NCBI GenBank assembly: GCA_965215035.1
Contig: OZ244040.1
Coordinates: 2,046,001-2,110,000, forward strand
Source: Azophilus sp965215035
Lineage (GTDB): Bacteria > Pseudomonadota > Gammaproteobacteria > Pseudomonadales > Azotimanducaceae
Direction of reading: 5' to 3'
Length of the DNA: 64,000 nt
Part shown: one piece after another, positions 7,657 to 16,189 of the stretch
Layout: the number at the start of each line of letters is the position of its first letter
Numbering within the stretch: the first letter of the stretch is position 1
Notes under the pieces: generated by a model
The model's database searches: none
Told to the model about the DNA's origin: nothing
Seen by the model: the letters and a program-made list of their open reading frames with translations, nothing else
Program-made: the position numbers and the translations under genes

Positions 7657-7830
7657 AATCTTCCGAGAGCTCCTCGGTGGGCAGAAAAATCCCGGAGGGG
7701 GGAGAACACTCAGCGGAGGAGCGCGCAGGGACTTCCCCGCGGTGTCGCCCGCTGCATCCTCGGCGGCACCCTGAACGCTTGACGTAAGCAGCACGGCCAG
7801 CGCCATCGCAATTCCCCGCCTAACCCGCAT
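7591..7830 (-). pseudogene. Degenerate duplicate of the small secreted protein
   Basis: Starts with the same 29 residues as the intact copy (signal peptide plus AAEDAAGD) and then runs out of frame through sequence that matches the other copy in a different phase, ending after 79 codons. The C-terminal FLPTEELSEDY of the intact copy is present in another frame around 7660-7690. A deletion of the repeat-rich middle explains it. The product, if made, would be exported and unrelated to the original after residue 29. Confidence 0.55.
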
Positions 7831-7899
7831 AGGTCACCGGACCGCTCGTTGAGTTGCCGAACCCCATCGGTTTGCCTCCTGCCCGGCGAAGGGCCACAT
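7744..7899. repeat. 156-bp direct repeat, copy 2
   Basis: Second copy of the 7501-7656 repeat, preserving start codon, leader frame and ribosome site. The upstream flank beyond 7899 is not shared with copy 1. Confidence 0.85.
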
Positions 7900-8053
7900 C
7901 CGGCCGGGTACCCGTCCGACGGCCCCCGGGTATGGCACCGTCGTTGCGTCCACGCATTCCCCTACCGCTGGTCGGCCCGTCGGCATCCTTGTTCCACCCA
8001 CCGCGGCAGTCGTCCCGACAAGGGCGGCCCCGTTTACCCGCATTCCAGATCAT
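7820..8053 (-). CDS. Short Gly/Arg-rich ORF ending in the duplicated leader peptide
   Basis: 77 codons from an ATG at 8053, rich in Gly and Arg, ending in LRRAGGKPMGFGNSTSGPVTYAG's duplicated tail. No family is recognised. The last 15 codons (7820-7867) have their own AGGAGG and ATG and are identical in peptide to the copy at 7577-7624. That conservation of the tail, against divergence upstream, fits either a real C-terminus or a translated leader. It lies between the FAD oxidoreductase and the MotA-like gene. Confidence 0.35.
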   Translation of the reverse strand: MIWNAGKRGRPCRDDCRGGWNKDADGPTSGRGMRGRNDGAIPGGRRTGTRPDVALRRAGGKPMGFGNSTSGPVTYAG

Positions 8054-8168
8054 CGTCCGTATACCCGAATTCCAGAATATTACCCGTAGTTACCTTCTTT
8101 GGCTTGGTTTGGCAGTTAGACACCATGCCTGCCGCCCTGCCCGACACAGAGTCTCCGAGCGCCGCTGG

Positions 8169-9575
8169 TCAGAAGACGTGGTGCGCGACGTACTTGAACA
8201 GCGGGCCCCAGAACGCTGATCGCCTGCCCCGGGACAGTTCGATGCGGTCCGCGCGGTTGCCCAGATACGTAAGCGCCGTGGCGCCCAGCCAGCGTAGCGG
8301 TTCCGGGGGCCATTTCTCCGGGCGGTCGTCCACCCAGGGCAGGTGGGTGATGTCCGTATCCCGCTCGAGAATGAGGTCCGCCATGATGCGACCGGCCAGA
8401 TTGGAGGCGCCGACGCCTTCGCCCACGTAGCCGCCGGCGGCACCGAATCCCGTGCGCCGGTCGAAATAGGCGTATGGCTGCCAGGTGAGGGGTACGCCCA
8501 TCAGGCCGCCCCAGCGGTGCGTGATGTCGTAGCCATCGAGTACCGGAAACATGTCCCTAAGAGTGGATTCCAGCTCCGTGAACCGGGTTTCATCGGGGGT
8601 GATGAAGGGCTTTCGTTGCGAACCGAACAGGTAGCCCTCGCGCCCGCCGAACGCCAGACGCCCGTCGGCCGTGCGCTGGCCGTAGATGGTGACGCGGCGC
8701 CGGTCGTCGAACGTCTCCCGCTGGCGCAGACCGATCTCGTCCCAGGCCGCATCGGGCAGCGGTTCGGTGGCGATCATCATGGAATAGAGCGGGACTAGCC
8801 GCCGCTTGTGGCCGGCGAGAGAATCCGTATAGCCCTCGGTGGCGCGCACTATGGCGTCGGCCGTGACCGCGCCGCGGGCGGTGCTGGCCGTCCTGCCCTG
8901 AATGTCGAGAACCGGCGTGGATTCGAATACGCGCACGCCGCGCCGGCGCACGGCCCCGCCGAGGCCGCGCACCAAGCGCGCCGGGTGGATGGCCGCACAA
9001 TGGGGCGTGTAGAGGGCGCCATGGTTGCGGGCGCAGTTGATGCGTCGCCTGGACTCTTCGGCCGGCAGCCAGTGGCAATAGTCGGCAAGCCCGCGCGCGG
9101 CGTAGGCCTCCACCTCTGCCCGCAGGCGCTTGGCGGCGAACGGTGCGTAGGCGACCGCCAGGGTACCCCCCTTGGCGAAGTGACAGTCGATGTTCTCCGC
9201 CTGGCAGACGCGGCTAACCTCATCCACGGTGGCCATCAGGGCGCGCAGCACTCGGGTGCCGGAATCGCGCGTGGCCGGATTATCGAGCAGGTCGTCCACG
9301 CCCGCCGCGGTGCCCATGCACCAGCCGCCGTTGCGGCCGCTGGCGCCGAAACCGACGGTCGTCGCTTCCAGGACGGCGATATCGAGGTCGGGCCGCAGGT
9401 ACTTGAGGTAATAGGCCGTCCACAGGCCGGTGAAGCCGCCGCCGACGATGGCGACATCGACGCTGGTGGGCAGTTCCCCCGGCGGCTCGGGTTCGGGGGT
9501 TGGGTCCAGTGAGTCGAACCAGAAACTAACCCGCTCTAGGCGACTGGTGGGAATCGAGTTGGGCTTAGCAGTCAT
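8169..9575 (-). CDS. FAD-dependent amine/amino-acid oxidoreductase (PuuB/DAO family)
   Basis: 468 residues from the ATG at 9575; a TTG at 9611 would add 12. The dinucleotide-binding start VDVAIVGGGFTGLWTAYYLK (about 40-59) is followed by the FGASGRNGGW motif typical of gamma-glutamylputrescine oxidase-like DAO enzymes. Near the C-terminus GGYVGEGVGASNLAGRIMAD is the second FAD contact. Such enzymes oxidise amines or N-substituted amino acids, giving aldehyde or imine and hydrogen peroxide. It sits on the same strand within the vWA/MotA/PEGA cluster but has no obvious link with it, so it may have been inserted. Substrate unknown. Confidence 0.88.
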   Translation of the reverse strand: MTAKPNSIPTSRLERVSFWFDSLDPTPEPEPPGELPTSVDVAIVGGGFTGLWTAYYLKYLRPDLDIAVLEATTVGFGASGRNGGWCMGTAAGVDDLLDNPATRDSGTRVLRALMATVDEVSRVCQAENIDCHFAKGGTLAVAYAPFAAKRLRAEVEAYAARGLADYCHWLPAEESRRRINCARNHGALYTPHCAAIHPARLVRGLGGAVRRRGVRVFESTPVLDIQGRTASTARGAVTADAIVRATEGYTDSLAGHKRRLVPLYSMMIATEPLPDAAWDEIGLRQRETFDDRRRVTIYGQRTADGRLAFGGREGYLFGSQRKPFITPDETRFTELESTLRDMFPVLDGYDITHRWGGLMGVPLTWQPYAYFDRRTGFGAAGGYVGEGVGASNLAGRIMADLILERDTDITHLPWVDDRPEKWPPEPLRWLGATALTYLGNRADRIELSRGRRSAFWGPLFKYVAHHVF

Positions 9576-9633
9576 TTTCGCTTCTTCAACCGGGGAGGGC
9601 GCATGGTTCAATGATCCCTGGGGAACATAAGTT

Positions 9634-9657
9634 AAACGGCAAGCCTAGCCGTTTTTT
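9634..9657 (+). terminator. Possible intrinsic terminator
   Basis: Inverted repeat AAACGGC-aagccta-GCCGTTT followed by further T residues on the plus strand. Read on the minus strand it would lie between the PEGA gene and the FAD oxidoreductase, where the T tail is short. No plus-strand gene precedes it, so direction and function are uncertain. Confidence 0.35.
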
Positions 9658-9827
9658 GTCGCTTCCTGAAGCTCGGCGTCCTGCAACACCCAGGGCCATC
9701 CCAAAGTCGTCCACCGGCCGCCCGCAAAACCCTATATAGATGGTTTATGAATACTTTTTTGGAAAATTAAGCAATATCCTGTGGCATCTAATGGCCTTTC
9801 GGCAATTTTCCTTCAAGAGCAAACACT

Positions 9828-10007
9828 TTGGGATGGTCCTGCCTGCAACACCACTTCCCTACCCGGGAGGAAATCCTGCGGTCGCTGGCCGAGTATGTTT
9901 ATTCGGAGTACAGCAAATCGCTGGACCTGCTCGAGCGAGAGACAAATTCACCCACAATCCTAGATACTTTGCGGTGGGAATTGTGCAGATTGGTTGACGA
10001 GCCACGA
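9828..10007 (+). pseudogene. TetR/AcrR regulator remnant
   Basis: About 60 codons resemble the end of a TetR-family DNA-binding domain and the start of the ligand domain: CLQHHFPTREEILRSLAEYV fits the recognition-helix end (YHHFxxREELL) and then SEYSKSLDLLERE. The preceding helix-turn-helix is not readable in any one frame and no ligand domain follows. I see no other gene in the surrounding 9576-10175, apart from the hairpin at 9634. It may be the remains of the regulator of the neighbouring oxidoreductase. Confidence 0.35.
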
Positions 10008-10175
10008 CATAGTAGTGGTTATCCGACTTGCGGGGCTCAGCATGTGGTGGTTCGTCAACTGTTCTACGTAAGCCCCTTTGCGGTGGTATCTGCAGGATTC
10101 GGGCGGGGAACACCCGCGAGCCGCCCTGCAACCCCCGTGGTTCGGCCTCCGGCCCGGTTGGCGCGTCCCGGGCCG

Positions 10176-12218
10176 CTACTCGGCGAACCTAGCGATTCGA
10201 AACCCGACGTCCCGCCGGCCGTCGATACCGTAGTCACGAAAAGACAGGCGCAGGTCGGTGGTGGTGCCGTGCATCCAACTGGAGCCTCTAATCACGTGAT
10301 ACTCCCCTTCGTGCGGGCCCAGCGGGCCGGTGTCGGGTGCCGGGGGATGGCGGTAAAAGTCGTGGGTCCATTCCGCGACATTGCCGCCCATGTCGAAGAG
10401 CCCCCGGTTATTGGCGGCGAAGGTACCCACCGGTGCGGCGACCGCATAGTTGTCGTTGTAGCCGAAGATGATGCGGCCAACCAGATGGGCGGCGGCCCGG
10501 TCGGCGTAGTTGCCGTGCCGGGCCTCCGGCGGCAATGCCGCGCCCCAGGGAAAGCGCAGCAGTTCATTGCTGTCGCTGCGTGTGCGGGCGGCCCAGGCCC
10601 ATTCGGCTTCGGTGGGTAGCCGGTACCCGGTTGACGCGGGGTCGAAACCGATGACCTTGCCGAATTCCTCCGCATAGAACGGCGGCAGGTCGTCCTGTTT
10701 CGACAGCCAGTTACAGTACCGGGCCGCGTCGTGCCAACTCAACTCGACCACGGGTTGTTCGTCCTCGTCAAGGCGGTGGTCTTCATACGACCCGCTGTCG
10801 TGGCCGCTGGCGAACGCCTTGAACTCGGCGTTGGTTACTTCCTTGATGCCCAGATAGAACAGGCGCTGCAGTTCGACCTTGCGCAGGGTTTCGTTGGCGC
10901 GCCGTCCCGGTTCGCGGCGGGATGCGCCCAGGGTTATGGGTTCCGGTTTGAAGCGCTTCAGCCGCTGGCCCTGGGCGGTTACCAGCTCCGGCGGCAGGGC
11001 CGCTAGACGCGCCTCGGCAATGGTTAGCAGCTTGACCCGCAGTTCTTGGGTGAGCCCGCTCCTTGGCTGAATTTCCTTGCTGAAGCCGGCGTATCCGCTC
11101 AGCCTAATCTCGATACGGTGTGGCCGCGCCGGCAGTTCCAGCACCTGGTTCGCCGCCCCGGCGGGGCGGCCGTCGATGAAGAGCCTGGCGGCCGGTGGCT
11201 CTGCCTGGACGACCAGCCGGCCGGTCAGTTCCACGAGTTCCAGGTTGAGGATGCGTTCTTCTCCGGAATTCAGCCTTACCTCGACATCGCGGGGCGCGTA
11301 GCCGCCCTTGAATGCCTGCACCCGGTAGTTCTGGCCGGACTGCAGGGCGATACGCACCGGGGCCTCTCCCCGATACTGGCCATCCACCGTCACCCCGGCC
11401 CGGCCCGGCTGGGTGCGAACGACGAGTGTGCCGTCGGCCTGTTGCAGCCGCACCAGGGGCATGGCCCGCTCTTCCTGGGCCGCGACCAGTATGCGTTGGC
11501 GATGGCTCCTGTGCCCGGGCAGTGTCAGGCGAACATCCCGTTCCCCCGCGGGAATCTCCACGACGCCGTTGGTGACAATGCCGGTGTCCGCGTCGTCGAC
11601 GAAGATGCGGGCACCCGGTGGTTCCGTCGAGAAGGCGATGTTGCCCCAGTTTGGCAGCAGGCTAGCCACCACGCGCTGCTGCCGCCGACGCCCCTCCACC
11701 ATGACCTCCCGTTCCAGCGGCTGATAGCGGGGATGTGTGAACCGAAACAGGCGTTTGCCCGCCTCGATGGGCAGATCGGCCTGAGGTGTGCGGCCGAGGG
11801 GTCTGCCGTCCACCGCCAGCTCGGCGCCGTTCGGATCGGTCGCTACCGTCACCAGTCCGGGCAGCGGCACGAACCGAAAGGCGAAGGACTGGTTGCGCTC
11901 TGGCCCGATCTCGAGGGGCAATTCCAGGGGATAGTAGCCAGCGGCCTCCGCCGACAGCCGGTACTGCCGTTGCAGCAACAGGTGAACTTCCGCGAAGGCG
12001 AAGGCCGGACCGCCGGTAATCTGAACGCGGCTGGCCGGCGGCGTGAACTGAATCTCGACGGAGCGGGCGGTGAACAGAAACACCAGCACGGCCGCGGCGA
12101 GCAGGGTCAGGGCCAACAGCAGCGCCTGCAGGGGCGTGACGCGAAGACGCCGTTTGCGGTCGACGACCGTCGGCCGGTAGCGAACCGGTTGGATCGGGGG
12201 GTCGCCGTCAGCCTGCAT
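10176..12218 (-). CDS. Five PEGA domains plus a formylglycine-generating-enzyme (SUMF1-like) domain, membrane-anchored
   Basis: 680 residues. One membrane segment (about 29-50) puts the rest in the periplasm. Five PEGA-type beta repeats follow, near 53-118, 120-190, 191-260, 262-330 and 332-398, each with a GxLxVxTxPxGAxxxVDG-like strand. Residues about 425-678 are an FGE-sulfatase/SUMF1 fold: LGIKEVTNAEFKAF, YRLPTEAEWAWAAR, GLFDMGGNVAEWTHD, VIRGSSW and DVGFRIAR. The catalytic cysteine of RGGSWxC is absent (RGSSWMH), so a binding or structural role, as in GldK/GldJ of gliding bacteria, is more likely than formylglycine formation. The start is 3 bases after the upstream TPR gene's stop, so they share an operon. 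Confidence 0.88.
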   Translation of the reverse strand: MQADGDPPIQPVRYRPTVVDRKRRLRVTPLQALLLALTLLAAAVLVFLFTARSVEIQFTPPASRVQITGGPAFAFAEVHLLLQRQYRLSAEAAGYYPLELPLEIGPERNQSFAFRFVPLPGLVTVATDPNGAELAVDGRPLGRTPQADLPIEAGKRLFRFTHPRYQPLEREVMVEGRRRQQRVVASLLPNWGNIAFSTEPPGARIFVDDADTGIVTNGVVEIPAGERDVRLTLPGHRSHRQRILVAAQEERAMPLVRLQQADGTLVVRTQPGRAGVTVDGQYRGEAPVRIALQSGQNYRVQAFKGGYAPRDVEVRLNSGEERILNLELVELTGRLVVQAEPPAARLFIDGRPAGAANQVLELPARPHRIEIRLSGYAGFSKEIQPRSGLTQELRVKLLTIAEARLAALPPELVTAQGQRLKRFKPEPITLGASRREPGRRANETLRKVELQRLFYLGIKEVTNAEFKAFASGHDSGSYEDHRLDEDEQPVVELSWHDAARYCNWLSKQDDLPPFYAEEFGKVIGFDPASTGYRLPTEAEWAWAARTRSDSNELLRFPWGAALPPEARHGNYADRAAAHLVGRIIFGYNDNYAVAAPVGTFAANNRGLFDMGGNVAEWTHDFYRHPPAPDTGPLGPHEGEYHVIRGSSWMHGTTTDLRLSFRDYGIDGRRDVGFRIARFAE

Positions 12219-12221
12219 GGT

Positions 12222-13739
12222 TTAGTGCGCCAGCACCTCCAGGCAGCGGATGTCGACCGGTGCCATGCCGCTGCGCACGGTAATCGTGGTACGCACGTCC
12301 CGGCACCCGTCGCGGCTGCCAATGAGGGTATAGGCACCGGGCCGGAGGTCCAGGCGTTTCTCCAAGAATTTACCGAGCGGCCCCACGTTGGAGAGCAGAA
12401 TTTCCGTCGCGTTGTCGGAATGCAGCACCACCGGCACCGGTCGGGCATACAAGAGCAGCAGCCTATCCACTTCGGCGATCTTCTCCGCCAGTGCCGGGCC
12501 GCGTGGTTCCAGGCCCCGGGCACGGCGCAGGGTTTGTTGGGCGGTGGCGTAGCGGCTGTCGGAGGAAAGCAACTCCGCCTGGGCGGCGATATCGTTCAGC
12601 GCCCGGAGCGTTGCCGACTGCGCCCGCGCCCGGGCAAGGCCGGTGCGTGCGAACTGAATGTTGGCATCCAGGGCGAGGATTGCCGCAAAGGCCGTTGCCG
12701 CGGCCGGCCAGTCCTCGTCGGATTCGGCACCCGCGGCCTCGTCGCGCAGCCGTTCGACCTCCCGGACGAGCCCCTGCTCGGCAACCTGCTGCAGCCCGCC
12801 CTGTGCAGCGCCGTTGTGCGGGTCCATGGCCAGCGCCTGCCTGAATGAGGATTCCGCGGCGCCCAGACGCCCTTCGGCCAATTGGGCGAATCCCGCGGAA
12901 AGGAAGGACTGCAGGCGTTGTGCCGCCTGTTGTCGACGGGCGCTGCCCACGGCCTGGTCGAGGCCCGGTGTGCGCGGGTCGAGGGCGCGGACCTGTGCGT
13001 AGGTACTCAGGACATCGTCCCATTGCCCGGCCAGTTCCTGGTTGTGGGCCTGCCTGAACAGGTTGACGATCTGCGGCAGGCTATGAGCGCGTGCCTCGGC
13101 CCGCCGTAGTTCCGGATCGTCGGGTTTCACCAGGCGCGCCCCTGCCAGCGAGGCTTCCGCCTTGGCGGCGTCCCGGGCATCGATGGCCGCCAGGGCGCCG
13201 GCCAATGCCGTCTCGAAACGGCTGTGACCCGCTTCGAGCAGCGTCTGTAGGGCCTCGGCCGCGGCGATGTATTCCGAGATCGCCCGGTCGTAGCGCTCCT
13301 GCACAAAGGATTCATCGCCGGCGTGAGCCAGGTTCTTGGCGGCGTCGTATGCCGCGGTGCCCCAGCCTGCAACCCGCATGGCCTCCCGCAGCTCGATTTC
13401 AAGCTCGACGAACCGGGCCAGTGCCTCCTGGGCCTCGGCCCGGGCCTGTTGTCGCCGCAGGGTCTGGAAGGGCGGGGGTTCGGCCGGTTTGGGAACGGCT
13501 GCCGGCGGCTTGGCTTGGGTGTCGGCGGCGGGTGTCCCCGGGCCGTCGCGGTCCTCCGTCGCGGTCGGTGTGACGAAGCGTGGCGCCAGCGTGAACAGGG
13601 CGATCACCAAAGCGGCCGCCGCGGCGAGAAACAGGTAAACGGGTAGCTTGCCCCACAGGCCCTGGCGGTGCCGGCGGGCAGCCCCGGCGTGGCTGAGCCG
13701 GACCGCCTTCGGCTTGATCAAGCCCGGTTGGTCAGACAT
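12222..13739 (-). CDS. Membrane-anchored TPR-like protein with C-terminal beta domain
   Basis: 505 residues. A basic cytoplasmic tail, a membrane segment at about 33-52 (VYLFLAAAAALVIALF), a Pro/Ala linker, then helical repeats from about 90 to 420 with TPR-like pairs such as LAEGRLGAAESSFRQALAMD. The last 80 residues form a beta-rich PEGA-like domain (SDNATEILL, GPLGKFLEKRLDLRPGAYTL, CRDVRTTITV) with two cysteines that could pair. It lies between a probable lipoprotein and the PEGA/FGE protein in a tight run, so I infer a periplasmic scaffold in the same complex. No family name is given; TPR assignment rests on the helix pattern. Confidence 0.8.
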   Translation of the reverse strand: MSDQPGLIKPKAVRLSHAGAARRHRQGLWGKLPVYLFLAAAAALVIALFTLAPRFVTPTATEDRDGPGTPAADTQAKPPAAVPKPAEPPPFQTLRRQQARAEAQEALARFVELEIELREAMRVAGWGTAAYDAAKNLAHAGDESFVQERYDRAISEYIAAAEALQTLLEAGHSRFETALAGALAAIDARDAAKAEASLAGARLVKPDDPELRRAEARAHSLPQIVNLFRQAHNQELAGQWDDVLSTYAQVRALDPRTPGLDQAVGSARRQQAAQRLQSFLSAGFAQLAEGRLGAAESSFRQALAMDPHNGAAQGGLQQVAEQGLVREVERLRDEAAGAESDEDWPAAATAFAAILALDANIQFARTGLARARAQSATLRALNDIAAQAELLSSDSRYATAQQTLRRARGLEPRGPALAEKIAEVDRLLLLYARPVPVVLHSDNATEILLSNVGPLGKFLEKRLDLRPGAYTLIGSRDGCRDVRTTITVRSGMAPVDIRCLEVLAH

Positions 13740-13748
13740 GGTCGCGGC

Positions 13749-15065
13749 CTAGGCGGATTCGGGGGCCTCTGGCGGTGCTGGGGGTTGCAACCCCAGATCC
13801 TCGAAATAGACCTCGCGCAGAATACGGCGCAGTTCCCGGTACTGTTCCTGCACCGTCCCCTGTAGATGTACCGTCTGGTTTTCCAATTCGATGGTGTGGG
13901 GCGTGATTTCCTGCTCCGCGGCGATGCCGATCTCTTGGAGTACCTCCGCTTGCATGGCGGCCTCGTTCCTTTTCGCGACGGCGTTCTTGATCAGCGCCGC
14001 GCCCGCGGCAATAGATACCAGCCCAGCCGCATCGACATAGGCGTTGTTGCTTTCGTAGATGCCGCCGATGCCGCCGACGATGGCACCGGCACCGGCCCAC
14101 GCCTTGCCCCGGGATTGGGCCTCGAGCTCGCGTAGCGCTATGGCTTCGTCGTAGGTGGCGGCCCGCCATTGGTGGTAGGGCTTGAACATGTTGCGGTGGA
14201 AATTGGCGTAGTACTCATCGAGGGTATCGATGAACAGGTACTCCCGCTCGCGTACCCGGCGCACGCGCTCCAGCATTGGGTCGTCGGGTGCCGGCAGACG
14301 CTGCAACTGGAAATCGCCATCCGGCAAGTCTTGCACATAGGTGGCGAAGGCATCGGGAGCGAAGTCCCGGGCGAACTTCATCTCCGCGGTGGCACGGATT
14401 TCGCGAACGATTTGTGCATCTAGGGCTTCCCGATAGGCGAGCATGTCGTCGGCGAGGTTCTTGTAGATGGCCTGGAACGGATCGATATCCGGTGGAATCG
14501 TCTCGGAATAGGCGTATTTGCTCGCCAGTGCGTGGTAGGTCTTGGTGAACCACTCCAGGCCGCGCGCATCGGTGACGGTCGCCTCCACCGTCAGCCGTTC
14601 GCCGTCCGATTCCATGATTTTGCCGGTCACCGTCACATCCACCGCATGGGTCGGCCGCGGCACCACGCGCACAGCCCCCCAGTTGCCGGTGCTCTGTAGC
14701 AGGTTCTTGGCGAAGTATGGAATGAACTGTGCCTCCGCGCGGCGCAGTTCCGGGTGGATGCGTTGTTCGATCTGCTCGTCGAAAGTCTCGGGAACATTGG
14801 CGTCGAACACGGCCACACCGACATCCAACAGTTCCTCTTCGGCCTGCACGCCTTGGTACTGCTTGGGCGGCGTCATATCGACCGTACGCACCGTCTGGGA
14901 TACGCAACCGCCGCAGCCGGCCAGCACCACTAGTAGGGCCAGCAGCCTGGCCTGCCAGCCTCCGAGGATGGTGCCAAGGCGGATTGCACCGGGGAATGCA
15001 ATCGGTGCACTGTGGGTCGATGGCTGCCGCCGGAGTACGGCGGCGTATTTGTGTTGCGGCGTCAT
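13749..15065 (-). CDS. Probable outer-membrane lipoprotein of the PEGA/FGE cluster
   Basis: 438 residues from the ATG at 15065, which has AAGGG 9 bases upstream and begins 2 bases after the preceding stop. A lipobox LAGC (Cys51) ends a hydrophobic stretch LLALLVVLAG; the 40-residue leader before it is unusually long. The mature part has an alpha/beta domain (about 70-200: VGVAVFDANVPETFDEQIEQ, NWGAVRVVPRP, VDVTVTGKIMESDG) of the kind found in surface-organelle lipoproteins that compute a minor-pilin-like fold, then helices, a Gly-rich segment AWAGAGAIVGGIGGIYES, and a coiled end. I do not recognise a named family. Context suggests an envelope complex. Confidence 0.75.
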   Translation of the reverse strand: MTPQHKYAAVLRRQPSTHSAPIAFPGAIRLGTILGGWQARLLALLVVLAGCGGCVSQTVRTVDMTPPKQYQGVQAEEELLDVGVAVFDANVPETFDEQIEQRIHPELRRAEAQFIPYFAKNLLQSTGNWGAVRVVPRPTHAVDVTVTGKIMESDGERLTVEATVTDARGLEWFTKTYHALASKYAYSETIPPDIDPFQAIYKNLADDMLAYREALDAQIVREIRATAEMKFARDFAPDAFATYVQDLPDGDFQLQRLPAPDDPMLERVRRVREREYLFIDTLDEYYANFHRNMFKPYHQWRAATYDEAIALRELEAQSRGKAWAGAGAIVGGIGGIYESNNAYVDAAGLVSIAAGAALIKNAVAKRNEAAMQAEVLQEIGIAAEQEITPHTIELENQTVHLQGTVQEQYRELRRILREVYFEDLGLQPPAPPEAPESA

Positions 15066-15067
15066 CG

Positions 15068-16189
15068 TCAGGATCCCTTGTAGCGGCGATACTCCTCCCA
15101 CAGCGCCTCGCGCAACTCCGGGTCGGTCTCCGCCATCGCCGCTTCGCGCAACTGGCGGGCGATGATGTCGTCGTCCCGGGCGTCGGGGAGGTCATCCGGC
15201 GCCTTGCCGCGCGGCATGGGCGGCGCGGGCACGCCACCGCCCGGGGAGCCCATGACGGGTTGTGCGCCTCCCGGAGTACTGGCCGACCCGCTACCGCCGG
15301 TGGAGGCGGGTGCGCCGGTCGTGCCGCCGGCGGGTGTTTCGTTGGAACTTCGTTCCAATACCTCCCGTTCGGCGAGTATCTCGCCGTCGAAGGTGCCGAG
15401 TGCCTCTTCAAGTTCCCGATCACCACCGGAACCGGGTTGTTCACCCGGCATGGGCGGTACCGGCCGGGGTTGTGGCGGCGGGGGAAGCTCGTTGCTCGTC
15501 TCCCAACCGCCACCCTGCGGGAGGCCTCCGGCGCCCTGGCCATCGGCACCGCTTCCCGGTGGGTTGGCCCCCCCGCTGGCCCCACCACCTGGCACCTCGC
15601 CGGGGGAACCGGAAGAGCCGGACCCATCGTCGCCGCTCGATGCGCCGCCTGCGCTACCCGCTGGGCCATCGGAGGGCGTGGATCCCGGGCCGTCGGAACC
15701 CGGTGGCCCACCCGGTTTTTGGCCGGGTAAACCGCTGGGTACCGGTACGCCGGGCAGCCCGCCGGAGGGTGTCGGCAATCCACCGGAAGGCCCGGATGTT
15801 CCGCCCGGTGACCCTGGCGCTCCGCCGCCAGGTCCGGGAGTTCCGCCCGACGATCCTGGCACACCGCCTCCGGATCCGGGAGTTCCGCCTGTGGGTCCGG
15901 GTGCTCCGGGGGTACCGCCTGCGGGGCTTGGCGACCCGGAGGCACCGCCGGAGGGCGGTGGGCTGCTCGTTGGTTGGGGAAACAGCGGCGTGATGGGCGC
16001 GCAGGCCCACAGCAGCGCCGTCAGTGCCAGCACGCCGACGCGCATGGCGGTGCCCAGCGGCAACCGCTTGGCGTTGCGCCTTGCCGCGCGCACCGGGGAG
16101 CTTCTCCCCAAGGGTCGGCTATCGATTGGGAGATACCCTGATCCCTGGGCATGGCCGCGCCGCTTGCCGAAGCGCCTGCCGCTAGGCAT
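15068..16189 (-). CDS. Gly/Pro/Ser-rich, collagen-like probable lipoprotein
   Basis: 373 residues from the ATG at 16189, chosen because GGAG lies 7 bases before it; it overlaps the preceding gene by 8 bases. An internal ATG at 16045 would give a standard lipoprotein signal, MRVGVLALTALLWAC, with the cysteine as lipidation site. Residues after that are about 200 of Gly, Pro, Ser and Thr in irregular GxP/GGxPG repeats, which suggests an extended, disordered or collagen-like stalk. A charged helical tail (ELEEALGTFDGEILAEREVL and REAAMAETDPELREALWEEY) ends the protein. The repeats leave long open frames on the other strand; those are artefacts. A spacer or stalk role in the envelope is inference. 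Confidence 0.75.
   Translation of the reverse strand: MPSGRRFGKRRGHAQGSGYLPIDSRPLGRSSPVRAARRNAKRLPLGTAMRVGVLALTALLWACAPITPLFPQPTSSPPPSGGASGSPSPAGGTPGAPGPTGGTPGSGGGVPGSSGGTPGPGGGAPGSPGGTSGPSGGLPTPSGGLPGVPVPSGLPGQKPGGPPGSDGPGSTPSDGPAGSAGGASSGDDGSGSSGSPGEVPGGGASGGANPPGSGADGQGAGGLPQGGGWETSNELPPPPQPRPVPPMPGEQPGSGGDRELEEALGTFDGEILAEREVLERSSNETPAGGTTGAPASTGGSGSASTPGGAQPVMGSPGGGVPAPPMPRGKAPDDLPDARDDDIIARQLREAAMAETDPELREALWEEYRRYKGS

Noticed and set aside
10176..12218. Active formylglycine-generating enzyme
   Set aside because: The conserved catalytic cysteine motif is missing and no sulfatase gene is in the window.
14215..15945. A 576-codon open frame on the minus strand in another phase
   Set aside because: Composition is Arg/Pro/Ala as expected of out-of-frame high-GC DNA, and it covers two better supported genes.
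15700..15960. CRISPR-like array in the repeat-rich stretch
   Set aside because: Units are short, irregular and coding; no spacers of equal length and no cas genes.
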